A model generated the notes under the pieces. That model had not been told where the DNA came from. It did not search any database and saw only the letters and a list, made by a program, of their open reading frames with translations. Positions 1-7,608 of a DNA stretch of 42,034 nt are shown here, piece by piece. This DNA comes from Streptomyces longispororuber (GTDB taxonomy: Bacteria; Actinomycetota; Actinomycetes; Streptomycetales; Streptomycetaceae): NCBI RefSeq assembly GCF_024448165.1, contig NZ_JAMOLN010000073.1, forward strand, positions 1 to 42,034, given 5' to 3'. The first letter of the stretch is position 1. Every line of letters begins with the position of its first letter. A program made the position numbers and the translations under genes.

Positions 1-735
1 GGTCCAGCCGCCGTCGACCGTGAGTACGGTGCCGGTGACGTACGTCGCCGCGTCGGACACCAAGTAGGCGGCGGCACCGACGAGTTCGTCGGCGCGGGCC
101 CAGCGTTTGAGGGCGGAGGCCTGCGCGTACGCGTCGTACCAGGCGGGGTCGGCGGCGATCTGGTCGGTGAGGGGGGTGCGGACGACGCCGGGCGCGACGG
201 CGTTGAAGCGGACGCCCTGGGGACCCCATTCGGCGGCCGCGGTGCGCAGCAGCTGGACGAGTCCGGCCTTCGACGCGGCGTACGCGCCCTGGCCCGGCTC
301 CACCTGGAAGGCCCGCATGGACGCGAACCCGACGACGCTGCCGCGGCCGCGCTCGGCCATGCCGGGGGCGACGGCCTGGACGAGGGTGAGGTAGGAGCGC
401 AGGTTGAGGGCGATGACGCGGTCGAACTCGTCGAGGGTGTAATCGGCGATGCGCTTGCGCACGTTGGCGCCGACGGTGACGACGAGTCCGTCGAGCGGGC
501 CCCAGCCCTCGACGGCGGTGCGGGTGGCGTCGGCGTCCAGGACGTCGAGGGTGCACACGGACCCGGCGCCGGCGAGCCGGACGGTCTCCCCGGCCCCCTT
601 CTCGTCCCGGTCGGCGACGACGACGTCGGCGCCCTGGGCGACGAGCGCGCCCACCACTTCGCGGCCGATGCCGCTCGCGCCGCCGACGACGGCGACGCGC
701 CGCCCGTCGAGCCTGAACAGACGTGTGTAGTCCAT
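1..735 (-). CDS. SDR family NAD(P)-dependent oxidoreductase (3' end cut by window)
   Basis: A classical short-chain dehydrogenase/reductase of which 245 codons are visible. It begins MDYTRLFRLDGRRVAVVGG. The N-terminal cofactor loop GGASGIGRE, the active-site YAASK (Tyr-x-x-x-Lys) and the C-terminal TVLTVDGGWT are all present, so only a few residues lie outside the window. The start at 735 has a GAGGTG ribosome binding site 7 nt upstream and sits 20 nt after the stop of the aldehyde dehydrogenase. It is therefore the third gene of the M20-ALDH-SDR operon. By family it oxidises or reduces an alcohol/ketone pair in the cytoplasm. The substrate cannot be read from the sequence, but the operon suggests a catabolic intermediate shared with the dehydrogenase. 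Confidence 0.93.
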   Translation of the reverse strand, partial: MDYTRLFRLDGRRVAVVGGASGIGREVVGALVAQGADVVVADRDEKGAGETVRLAGAGSVCTLDVLDADATRTAVEGWGPLDGLVVTVGANVRKRIADYTLDEFDRVIALNLRSYLTLVQAVAPGMAERGRGSVVGFASMRAFQVEPGQGAYAASKAGLVQLLRTAAAEWGPQGVRFNAVAPGVVRTPLTDQIAADPAWYDAYAQASALKRWARADELVGAAAYLVSDAATYVTGTVLTVDGGWT

Positions 736-755
736 GGGTTGACACCTCGGGCGGG

Positions 756-2234
756 TCAGGGCCGGATGACGGCCATGCGGGTCACGGTCAGCTCGTCGAT
801 GGCGAAGCGCGGCCCCTCGCGGCCGATGCCGGAGTCCTTGACGCCGCCGTACGGGGCGATGTCGCTGCGGTAGCCGGGCACGTCGTTGATGACGACGCCG
901 CCCACGTCGAGGGCGTCGATCGCGGCGAGGGCGGTCCGCAGGTCCTTGGTGTGCACGGCGGCGTGCAGGCCGTAGCGGCTGGCGTTGACGACGGCGTACG
1001 CCGTGTGGAGGTCGGGCACGGTGCGCAGGCACACGACGGGCCCGAACACCTCTTCCGCCCAGACGGGTTGGCCGTCGGGGACGTCGGCGAGCACCGTCGG
1101 GGCGATGCAGCTCGGCTCGCCGGGCGCCCGCGTCCCGCCGGCCAGGAGCCGCGCCCCGGCCGCCCGCGCCTCGTCGATCCACTTCAGTACGCGGACGGTG
1201 GCGGCCTCGTCGATCAGGGCGGAGACCCGGGTCCCGGGGTCGCGCGGGTCCCCCACCGCGACGGACGCGACGCGCGCGAGGATCCTGCGCCGCAGTTCGT
1301 CGGCGACGTCCGCGACGGCGATGACGCGCTGCACCGAGATGCAGGCCTGTCCGCTGGCGTAGAGGCCCCCGCGGACGATCGCGTCGGCGGCGGCGTCCAG
1401 GTCGGCGTCGGCGGCCACGACGAGCGCGGCGTTCGACCCGAGTTCCAGGACGACCTTGCGGGGTGCGGCGTCCCGGGCGATGGCGTGGCCGACGGCGGCG
1501 GAGCCGGTGAAGGAGACGGCGGCGACGTCCGGATGGGTGGTGAGGGTCAGTCCCACCTCGACGTCGCCGGTGACGAGCTGCACCGCGGCGGCGGGCGCGC
1601 CGGCCGCGGTCAGCCGCTCGCGCACCAGGTGGACGAGCCAGAGGGTGGCCAGCGGGGTCGCGGGTGCGGGCTTGAGGACGATCGGGCAGCCCGCCGCGAG
1701 CGCGGGGGCGATCTTGTGGGAGGCGAGGAGCACGGGGTAGTTGAACCCGGCGATGCCGACGACGACGCCGACCGGGCGCCGCGTCCAGAACCCGAGCAGC
1801 CCCTCGCCGGACTCCTGGGCGTCCAACGGCACGGTCTCGCCCCGCAGTTGGGACACCTCGTCGGCGGCCGCCCGCCAGGTGCCCACGGTCCGGCGTACCT
1901 CCACGTCGCAGTCGACGCGCGGCTTGCCGGTCTCCAGGACGAGCAGCTCCGCCATCCGGTCGGCCACCGCTTCCAGGGCGTCCGCGACGTCGGCGAGGAC
2001 GCGGCGGCGCAGATGGGCGGGGAGCGCGGCGACGTCGGCCCGCACCCCGGCGGCGTGCGCGACGGCGGCCCGGGCCAGGGCAGCGTCCCCGACGGGGGCG
2101 TCGGCGACGGTCCCGCCGTCGTAGGGGAAGGTGACGGGGTGGTGGACGGCGACGGGCAGCCAGCCGGGACCGACCGGCAGCCCGTCCGGCACCTCGGGCG
2201 CGGTCCGGGCCGCGGCCGGTTGGGCCCGCGTCAT
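756..2234 (-). CDS. Aldehyde dehydrogenase family protein
   Basis: A 492-residue NAD(P)-dependent aldehyde dehydrogenase of full family length. Visible motifs are FTGSAAVGHAIA (cofactor loop), VVLELGSNAALVV (catalytic glutamate region), GLYASGQACISVQRV (nucleophilic cysteine) and EEVFGPVV near the C-terminus. The glutamate motif reads ELGSNA instead of the commoner ELGGNA or ELGGKA. The reading frame is open further upstream, but the ATG at 2234 overlaps the stop of the M20 hydrolase gene by ATGA, which decides the start and implies translational coupling. It probably oxidises an aldehyde released in the pathway begun by the hydrolase. The substrate is unknown. Confidence 0.93.
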   Translation of the reverse strand: MTRAQPAAARTAPEVPDGLPVGPGWLPVAVHHPVTFPYDGGTVADAPVGDAALARAAVAHAAGVRADVAALPAHLRRRVLADVADALEAVADRMAELLVLETGKPRVDCDVEVRRTVGTWRAAADEVSQLRGETVPLDAQESGEGLLGFWTRRPVGVVVGIAGFNYPVLLASHKIAPALAAGCPIVLKPAPATPLATLWLVHLVRERLTAAGAPAAAVQLVTGDVEVGLTLTTHPDVAAVSFTGSAAVGHAIARDAAPRKVVLELGSNAALVVAADADLDAAADAIVRGGLYASGQACISVQRVIAVADVADELRRRILARVASVAVGDPRDPGTRVSALIDEAATVRVLKWIDEARAAGARLLAGGTRAPGEPSCIAPTVLADVPDGQPVWAEEVFGPVVCLRTVPDLHTAYAVVNASRYGLHAAVHTKDLRTALAAIDALDVGGVVINDVPGYRSDIAPYGGVKDSGIGREGPRFAIDELTVTRMAVIRP

Positions 2235-3454
2235 CGCGCACCGCCGGTCAGGAAGGCGCGGGCGGCGGCCGCGTAGACGCGGGCGTACTCGCCGATCTCG
2301 TGGACCTCCACGAACTCGTCCTTCTGGTGGGCGATCCACTTGCCGCCCGGCCCGTAGACGACCGTGGGCAGGCCCGCGTCGCGGGTGAGGATGGTGCCGT
2401 CCGTGGTGCCCGGTACGGCGCCGAACGGCGGGGCCTCGCCGTGCACGCGGGTGTGGGCGTCGACCAGGGCCGTGACGACGGGGTGGTCCGCGGGGATCTC
2501 GATGGCGGGCCGGTCGTCGACGACGGTGACCGTGACGCCCACGCCGACCGTCGCCGCCGCGCGGCGCGCCGACTCCTCGATGCGGGCGATGAGTTCGGGA
2601 TGATCGGTGCCCGGGACGGTGCGCACGTCGACGCCGACCACTGCGTGCGCGGGGATGACGTTCAGCTGGTCGGGGTCACCGCCGAGCAGCACGGTCGGGG
2701 TGACCGTGACCCGGCCCGCGTGCGGATGCGTGCCGTACCGCTCGCGCGCCCACGTCTGCGCGGTGTCGAGGGCCGTCACGACGCGCGCGCCGGCGACGAT
2801 GGGGCTGCGCCCCTCCTGCGGCATCGCGCCGTGGGCCATCACGCCGTGCAGATCGAGCCGGAGCCGGATACCGCCCCGTGCCGAGGTGCACACCTCGTAG
2901 CCCTCCGGCTCGCAGACGATCACGCCGTCCACGTCGCGGGCGAGCGGGGACGCCGCGAACGCCTTCGCGCCGAGCATCAGCCCTTCCTCGTCGCACAGCA
3001 CGCCGACGACGATCCGGCCGGGGAACGGGCCGGCCAGCTGCAGCGCCCGGACTCCGTGGATCATGGCCGCCACACCGGACTTCATGTCGGCGGCGCCGCG
3101 GCCCCACAGCTTCCCGTCGCGGATCTCGCCGCCGTACGGGTCGACGGTCCAGTCCCCCGGGTCGCCCTCGGTCACGACGTCGACGTGCCCCTCGAACATC
3201 AGGGTGGGGCCCGGTCCTCCCCCGCCCTCCACGACGGCGACGGTGTTGGGGCGGCCCGGCGCGACCTCGGTCACCTCGTAGGGCCACCCGAAGTCGTCGA
3301 AGAGCCGCTGCACGAGTGCGGCGGCGGGTCGCTCGACCTCAACGGCGCCCGCGGCGTTGACCGTTCGCAGTCGTACCAGGTCACGGGTCAGGGCGACGGC
3401 GGCGTCGGCATCGACCACGGGCTCGGTCGTCGACGGATGTGCACCGGCATGCAT
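2231..3454 (-). CDS. M20 family metallohydrolase (ArgE/DapE-type amidohydrolase or peptidase)
   Basis: A 407-residue cytoplasmic zinc amidohydrolase. The metal and catalytic motifs of the family are in order: MFEGHVDVV (His), GRGAADMKSG (bridging Asp), VLCDEEGLMLG (catalytic Glu plus ligand Glu), VIVCEPEG, PGTTDGTILT and a C-terminal AHQKDEFVEV (His ligand). The dimerisation lid GVMAHGAMPQEGRSP follows. The ATG at 3454 has a GGAGG ribosome binding site 5 nt upstream. It is the first gene of a minus-strand operon with an aldehyde dehydrogenase and an SDR, divergent from a FadR-type GntR regulator. It likely removes an N-acyl or similar amide group from the operon's substrate. Specificity within ArgE, DapE or carboxypeptidase types cannot be settled here. 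Confidence 0.92.
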   Translation of the reverse strand: MHAGAHPSTTEPVVDADAAVALTRDLVRLRTVNAAGAVEVERPAAALVQRLFDDFGWPYEVTEVAPGRPNTVAVVEGGGGPGPTLMFEGHVDVVTEGDPGDWTVDPYGGEIRDGKLWGRGAADMKSGVAAMIHGVRALQLAGPFPGRIVVGVLCDEEGLMLGAKAFAASPLARDVDGVIVCEPEGYEVCTSARGGIRLRLDLHGVMAHGAMPQEGRSPIVAGARVVTALDTAQTWARERYGTHPHAGRVTVTPTVLLGGDPDQLNVIPAHAVVGVDVRTVPGTDHPELIARIEESARRAAATVGVGVTVTVVDDRPAIEIPADHPVVTALVDAHTRVHGEAPPFGAVPGTTDGTILTRDAGLPTVVYGPGGKWIAHQKDEFVEVHEIGEYARVYAAAARAFLTGGAR

Positions 3455-3482
3455 AGAACCTCCAACTCGACTGCCCACCAGG

Positions 3483-3503
3483 CCAGTCGACTGGTCAGAC
3501 CAG
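3483..3503. promoter_or_regulatory. Probable GntR (FadR-type) operator, two overlapping palindromes
   Basis: Two perfect palindromes overlap: CCAGTCGACTGG at 3483-3494 and CTGGTCAGACCAG at 3491-3503. The second contains TGGTCAGACCA, which fits the TGGTnnGACCA core known for FadR-subfamily GntR regulators. The site lies about 30 bp upstream of the M20 hydrolase start, between it and the divergent regulator gene. A weaker related site, TGGTCCGATCA, is at 3546-3556. Binding by the adjacent regulator is inferred. Confidence 0.7.
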
Positions 3504-3601
3504 GTGAATTCCCGTACTGTGCCCACACGTTCGAGCCGAGGTCAATGGTCCGATCATGGATTCACCGCGCGGTGACGCGCCGGCCTTACCCGGAGAGGCA
3601 C

Positions 3602-4363
3602 ATGACATCCGACGACGTTCTCTTCCGACCGGTGCAGCCGGTCCGCGCGTATCAGCGGGTCGCGGAGCAGATAGAGGAGCGCATCCTCAGCGGGGACCTG
3701 CCGCCCGGCTCCCGGCTGCCCGCCGAGCGTGACCTCGTCACCCGGTTCGGGGTCGGCCGGTCCACGGTCCGGGAGGCGCTGAGGGTGCTGCAGTCGGCCG
3801 GACTGATCCGGTCGCGGCCCGGTGACCCGCTGGGCGCGGAGGTGCTGGGCGTGTCGCCGGACAACCTGAGCCAGGCGCTCGGCCGGCTGACCCGCTCGCG
3901 CGTCGCGAGCCTCGGTGAGCTGGTGCAGTTCCGCATGGTCCTGGAGGCCGAGAGCAACCGGCTCGCCGCCCGGTTGCACACGGCGGAGGACCTCGCGCGG
4001 ATGCAGGACGAGATCGACCGGATGGCGGCGCTCGGGCCCGCCGAGCTGCACGCCTTCAGCGAGGCCGACGCCCGCTTCCACCAGGCCGTCGCCGAGGCCA
4101 GCGGCAACTCGTTGCTGGCGTTGTGCGCCCGCGCGGTGCACGAGGCCGTGGTCGCGGTCATCGAGAAGAGGATCGCGGGGGCGGCGGACGCGGCGGCGTG
4201 GATGGCGCGGTCGATCGAGCATCACCGTGCGGTGCTGTGCGCTGTCCGCTCGGGGGAGGCGGAAGCGGCCTGCCGGCTGGGGCGGGAGGCGTTGTTCGCG
4301 TACTACGCGGACCTTGTGGAGCCGGAGGCGCGGCGGCTGCTGGAGGCATCGGTGGAGCCGTGA
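3602..4363 (+). CDS. GntR family transcriptional regulator, FadR subfamily
   Basis: A 253-residue regulator. Residues about 10-80 form the winged helix-turn-helix of the GntR family (AYQRVAEQIEERILSGDLPP, then SRLPAERDLVTRFGVGRSTV). The rest is an all-helical FCD effector domain with the metal-site pattern EADARFHQAVAEASGN and SIEHHRAVLCAV. The ATG at 3602 is chosen because the HTH begins soon after it and GGAGAGG precedes it. The longer open frame upstream is not coding. It is divergent from the M20-ALDH-SDR operon and most likely represses it, responding to a carboxylate-type ligand as usual for FCD regulators. The ligand is unknown. Confidence 0.93.
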   Translation: MTSDDVLFRPVQPVRAYQRVAEQIEERILSGDLPPGSRLPAERDLVTRFGVGRSTVREALRVLQSAGLIRSRPGDPLGAEVLGVSPDNLSQALGRLTRSRVASLGELVQFRMVLEAESNRLAARLHTAEDLARMQDEIDRMAALGPAELHAFSEADARFHQAVAEASGNSLLALCARAVHEAVVAVIEKRIAGAADAAAWMARSIEHHRAVLCAVRSGEAEAACRLGREALFAYYADLVEPEARRLLEASVEP

Positions 4364-4423
4364 GCTCCGCTCCGTGGGGGCCGCGGATGGGCGTGTGCCG
4401 GGTGGGTGGGGGGTGTCGCGTGC

Positions 4424-4470
4424 GGGTTCGTCGTGGCTGGGCGCGCAGTTCCCCGCGCCCCTGTCGGGGC
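4424..4470. repeat. Dispersed Streptomyces intergenic repeat (hairpin-forming)
   Basis: The gap between the GntR and MarR genes contains a GTGGCTGG stretch, GCGCAGTTCCCCGCGCCCC and then a short hairpin CCCCTGTCGGGG. I recognise this combination as a frequent non-coding intergenic element in Streptomyces chromosomes. That is recalled knowledge, not a search result. It lies downstream of both convergent genes and may serve as a terminator for either one. Confidence 0.6.
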
Positions 4471-4492
4471 CGTTGCCCGCTCCCCCTTCACG

Positions 4493-5029
4493 TCAGGCTC
4501 TTGGGCCGCCCAGTCTGCCCTCCAGTTGGGAGAGCAAGTCGCCCAGTAGGGCGCTGAGTTCGGCGTCGCGGCCGTTCGTGAGGCCCGAGAGGACCGAGGT
4601 CTCGTACGCCAGCTGGCTCGGCAGCAGGTCGTCGACGAGGGCGCGGCCCTCGTCCGTGAGGCTCAGGTGGGACACGCGGCGGTCGCGGGTGTCGCCGCGC
4701 CGCGCGACCAGGCCCCGCTCCTGGAGCTGCTTGAGCCGCTTGGTGACGGCCGCGCCGGAGGCGAACGTCTCGCGGGCCAGGTCGCCGGGGGTCAGCTCGC
4801 GCCCGGTCCGCCGCAACGTGCCCAGCAGGTCGAACTCGGGCCGGGTCAGTCCGGCGTGCCGCAGCGGGGCGTCCTCGGCCTGCTGGAGCAGCGCGGCGCA
4901 CCGGTTGATGCGTCCGATGATCTCCATCGGGCCGGTGTCGATGTCGGGCCGTACGGTCTGCCACTGCCGTACGACGGACGACACGGTGTCGAGCGGCCGC
5001 GCTGCCGCCCCGCCTTGCTGCGTGCTCAT
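4493..5029 (-). CDS. MarR family transcriptional regulator
   Basis: A 178-residue protein with the MarR winged-helix core. The recognition region reads LARETFASGAAVTKRLKQLQ and is followed by the wing RRGDTRDRRVSHLSLTDEG, which carries the conserved DxRxxxxxLT pattern. N- and C-terminal helices for dimerisation flank it. The gene starts 46 nt after the stop of the FUSC transporter gene on the same strand, so the two very likely form one transcript. An inverted repeat over the promoter of that operon is the natural binding site, suggesting autoregulated, ligand-relieved repression of an efflux-type membrane protein. Confidence 0.92.
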   Translation of the reverse strand: MSTQQGGAAARPLDTVSSVVRQWQTVRPDIDTGPMEIIGRINRCAALLQQAEDAPLRHAGLTRPEFDLLGTLRRTGRELTPGDLARETFASGAAVTKRLKQLQERGLVARRGDTRDRRVSHLSLTDEGRALVDDLLPSQLAYETSVLSGLTNGRDAELSALLGDLLSQLEGRLGGPRA

Positions 5030-5075
5030 CCCTGCCTGACCGGCCCTTCCTCGCCGAGGTCGCCCGCCGGGGCGA

Positions 5076-6758
5076 CTAGCCGCGGGCGCCGCTTCGGTCG
5101 CCCGTCCTCTCCCCAGTCTCGCCGACGCCCGCCTGACGTCGCACCGTGGCCGCGAGCGTACGGTGTCCGGCCTGCTCGGCCGCGAGGACCCGGTCCTCGG
5201 GCAGGGCCCGCTGCCACCACTCGCCGGCCGCGGTGTCGGCGGCGGCGCGCAGCTCCACGAGGGATCCGGCCAGACGGCGCCCGGCGGCCTCCAGGGCCGC
5301 GGGGCCCGGCTCGGGCAGGGCGAGGACCCGGCCGGCCGCCTCCCGCGCGGTGTCGGACGCGGCGAGGGCCCGCTCGATGTGGTCGCCGGCGCGCCGGTTG
5401 GTGACGGCGACCGCGGCCAGGATCCCGACCAGCGCGCCGACGAGGGTGTCGACGACCCGGTCGGTGATCAGTTCGCCGGGCTCCTGGAACCGGGCGAACT
5501 CGGTGACGAGGAGCGCCATCGGCGTCACGCACAGGCTGCCCAGCCAGTAGTTGCGGGTGATGAGGGCCTCCGCGCCGAAGCTGAAGGCGAGCACGCAGAC
5601 GATGAGGGCGGCGTGGCCGGTGTGCGCGAACGGGACGACGGCGGCGAAGACGAGCACCCCGGCCAGGTTCCCGACGACGCGCTGGACGCCTCGGCTCCAG
5701 GTCAGCGTGACGTTGGCCTGGTAGAGCGAGGCGGCGGTGACCAGCGCCCAGTAGGGGCGCCCGACGCCGAGGGCGAGCGAGGCGTATCCGGCCAGCGCGC
5801 AGCCGAGGAACGTGCGCAGGGCGACCGGCAGCAGCGGCGAACCGGGACCGAGCCGCCGCCACAGCGACGTCTTCGCCCCGGCCGCCAGCTCGGTCTCGAC
5901 GCCGAGCAGCTCGTCGTCGTCACCGGCGACCGGCGCGGGCCGCGGCACGGCTCCCGTGCCGCGCAGTCCGGCGGCCCAGCCACGCAGCTGCGCCGCGTCC
6001 GCGTCGCCGGGCGCCGCGACGGCGACCTCGGCGCGGACGACGAGCCGTTCCATGGCCCGGCGGGCGGGGGTGCGGGCGCCGGTGGCGAGCAGCGACTGCC
6101 AGGCGGCGTGCACGGCGGCCGCGGCGGCGGCGCGGGCGGGCGCGTGGTCGGGGCGCTCCGCGTAGGCGGCGGCGGCGTTCAGGGCGCGTGCGGTGGCGCG
6201 CCGCTCCGGGCCGTGCGGGCGGACGACGCAGGGCGCCATGCCGACGATCCAGGCGACGACCCCCGCGCCGAGGGTGAGCGCGAGATGGCCCGGCACCTGC
6301 CCGAGGGTCTGCGGCGCGAACAGCGACGCGGAGCTGACGAACGTGAAGATCAGGTGTCCCGGCGGTCCGATCCGGGTCGCGTCGCAGAGCGTCTTCTGCG
6401 CGGCGGCGAGCAGCGCGCCGACGGCGACGAGCACGGCGACCGAGGTGGTGAGCGAGGCGGCGACGAGCGCGACGCCGACGCTCGCGAGCATGCCGAGCAG
6501 CACCCAGACGAGGGCGCGCGCCCGGGCCGCGTAGGGGAGGTTGTGCGCGTACAGGGCACAGAAGCTGCCGGCCATCGTGTACATCACGAGGTCGAGCCGG
6601 CCCAGGGCGAGCAGGGTCAGGTTCGGCAGCGCGGCGGCGGCGACCACGCTGGTGGCGGGCTTGAACCAGATGTCCGACGGCTTGTTCGGGCGCAGCACTC
6701 CGGCGAGCGGGAGCGGTCGGACGGAGGGGGCGCGAGGGGACGGGGGTGTGCTGCTCAT
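5076..6758 (-). CDS. FUSC family membrane protein (first of two)
   Basis: A 560-residue membrane protein of the fusaric-acid-resistance/aromatic-acid-exporter (FUSC) type. It has an N-terminal block of hydrophobic helices, a soluble middle region rich in alanine and arginine, a second membrane block containing YASLALGVGRPYWALVTAAS, and a helical cytoplasmic tail. FUSC proteins are thought to export aromatic or weak-acid compounds. The ATG at 6758 is preferred: the reading frame is open beyond it, but a -10 element only 7 nt upstream points to a leaderless transcript. It is followed by a MarR regulator gene, an arrangement expected of an inducible efflux operon. The exported compound is unknown. 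Confidence 0.88.
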   Translation of the reverse strand: MSSTPPSPRAPSVRPLPLAGVLRPNKPSDIWFKPATSVVAAAALPNLTLLALGRLDLVMYTMAGSFCALYAHNLPYAARARALVWVLLGMLASVGVALVAASLTTSVAVLVAVGALLAAAQKTLCDATRIGPPGHLIFTFVSSASLFAPQTLGQVPGHLALTLGAGVVAWIVGMAPCVVRPHGPERRATARALNAAAAYAERPDHAPARAAAAAAVHAAWQSLLATGARTPARRAMERLVVRAEVAVAAPGDADAAQLRGWAAGLRGTGAVPRPAPVAGDDDELLGVETELAAGAKTSLWRRLGPGSPLLPVALRTFLGCALAGYASLALGVGRPYWALVTAASLYQANVTLTWSRGVQRVVGNLAGVLVFAAVVPFAHTGHAALIVCVLAFSFGAEALITRNYWLGSLCVTPMALLVTEFARFQEPGELITDRVVDTLVGALVGILAAVAVTNRRAGDHIERALAASDTAREAAGRVLALPEPGPAALEAAGRRLAGSLVELRAAADTAAGEWWQRALPEDRVLAAEQAGHRTLAATVRRQAGVGETGERTGDRSGARG

Positions 6759-6765
6759 ACCTAAA

Positions 6766-6792
6766 ACCTTAGCAGGTGTTTTACTCGTAAAA
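6766..6792 (-). promoter_or_regulatory. Leaderless promoter and probable MarR operator of the FUSC-MarR operon
   Basis: On the minus strand a -10 hexamer TAAGGT (6771-6766) ends 7 nt before the ATG, consistent with transcription starting at the start codon. A perfect inverted repeat TTTTAC-GA-GTAAAA (minus strand; 6792-6779) sits in the -35/spacer region, unusually AT-rich for this DNA. Its position over the promoter is that expected for repression by the MarR protein encoded in the operon. Confidence 0.65.
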
Positions 6793-6919
6793 GATGTGAG
6801 GCGCAGGACACCGCGCGACCGCCCGTGCTCCCCTGCGCCGCCATACGCCCCCGGCCCGCCGGGCATCTAGCCCGGAGACCGGCACCGGACGACGGAGCCG
6901 GACGACGAGGGGGACTCGG

Positions 6920-7477
6920 GTGCACGGACCGCTGTCGGCCGCCTGGCTGCTGGTCGCGCTGTGCGCGGCGACCGGCGCGTACTGCCTGCTGCGCATGCGC
7001 AGCCCCGTCGACGAGCAGCGCCGCACGGCCGGCGGCGAGGCGCTGATGGGCTTCGGAATGGCGCTGATGGCCGTGCCCGCCGCGGTCCTCACGCCGCCGC
7101 GCCCGGTCTGGCTGCTCTACGCGGTGGTGTTCGGGGCCGCCGCGCTGCGGGCCCTGTGGGCGTCGAGAGCCGGTGCCCACCATCTGCACCACCTGGTCGG
7201 CGCGTTCGCGATGGCCTACATGGCGGCGGCGATGGCGGCGCGCCCGTCGGCGGAACACGCCCACCACGGCGGCGCGGGCGCACCCGCCCTCACGGCGCTC
7301 CTGCTCGTCTATTTCGCGGCGTACGTCCTGTGGTCGGGCTCGCGCCTCGTCCCGGCCACAGCCACGGCGACCACGGCCGGCGGCCCGGCCGGCGGCTGGG
7401 GCGACCGCCCGGAACTGGCGCGGGCCTGCCGGCTCTCGATGGGGATCGGGATGCTGGCGATGCTGCTCACCATGTGA
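6920..7477 (+). CDS. DUF5134 domain-containing integral membrane protein
   Basis: A 185-residue, strongly hydrophobic protein with about five membrane segments. It has a conserved histidine cluster in the middle (GAHHLHHLVGAFAMAYM) and a second one (EHAHHGG) in a loop. This pattern matches the actinobacterial DUF5134 family, whose function is not established. The histidines suggest a metal or haem site, which is an inference. The GTG at 6920 has AGGGGG about 6 nt upstream. It is followed on the same strand by an M56 protease gene, a pairing I recall from other Streptomyces. Confidence 0.8.
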   Translation: MHGPLSAAWLLVALCAATGAYCLLRMRSPVDEQRRTAGGEALMGFGMALMAVPAAVLTPPRPVWLLYAVVFGAAALRALWASRAGAHHLHHLVGAFAMAYMAAAMAARPSAEHAHHGGAGAPALTALLLVYFAAYVLWSGSRLVPATATATTAGGPAGGWGDRPELARACRLSMGIGMLAMLLTM

Positions 7478-7596
7478 AGAACCCCTGATCGATAAGGTCC
7501 GTCCGCGTCCCGTACCGCGACGGCGCGATCGGCAACGAAACCGTGGCGTGCGTCACTTGCGGCTCTCGTGCATACCGCCGGGTAGCGGCCGACTCA

Positions 7597-7602
7597 TAGG
7601 CT
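7597..7602 (+). promoter_or_regulatory. -10 hexamer TAGGCT of the M56 protease gene (leaderless)
   Basis: TAGGCT ends 6 nt before the ATG at 7609 and there is no recognisable ribosome binding site, so the message is probably leaderless. Confidence 0.5.
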
Positions 7603-7608
7603 GCGACC

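Noticed and set aside
723..2276. Long open frame on the plus strand opposite the aldehyde dehydrogenase gene
   Set aside because: It is a GC-bias shadow: the minus-strand frame has all ALDH motifs, while this one is a low-complexity Gly/Asp/Arg sequence with no family resemblance.
2300..3601. Plus-strand open frame continuous with the GntR gene, giving a 687-residue protein
   Set aside because: The upstream 430 residues are antisense to the M20 hydrolase and show no domain; the GntR fold starts at the ATG at 3602 with its own ribosome binding site.
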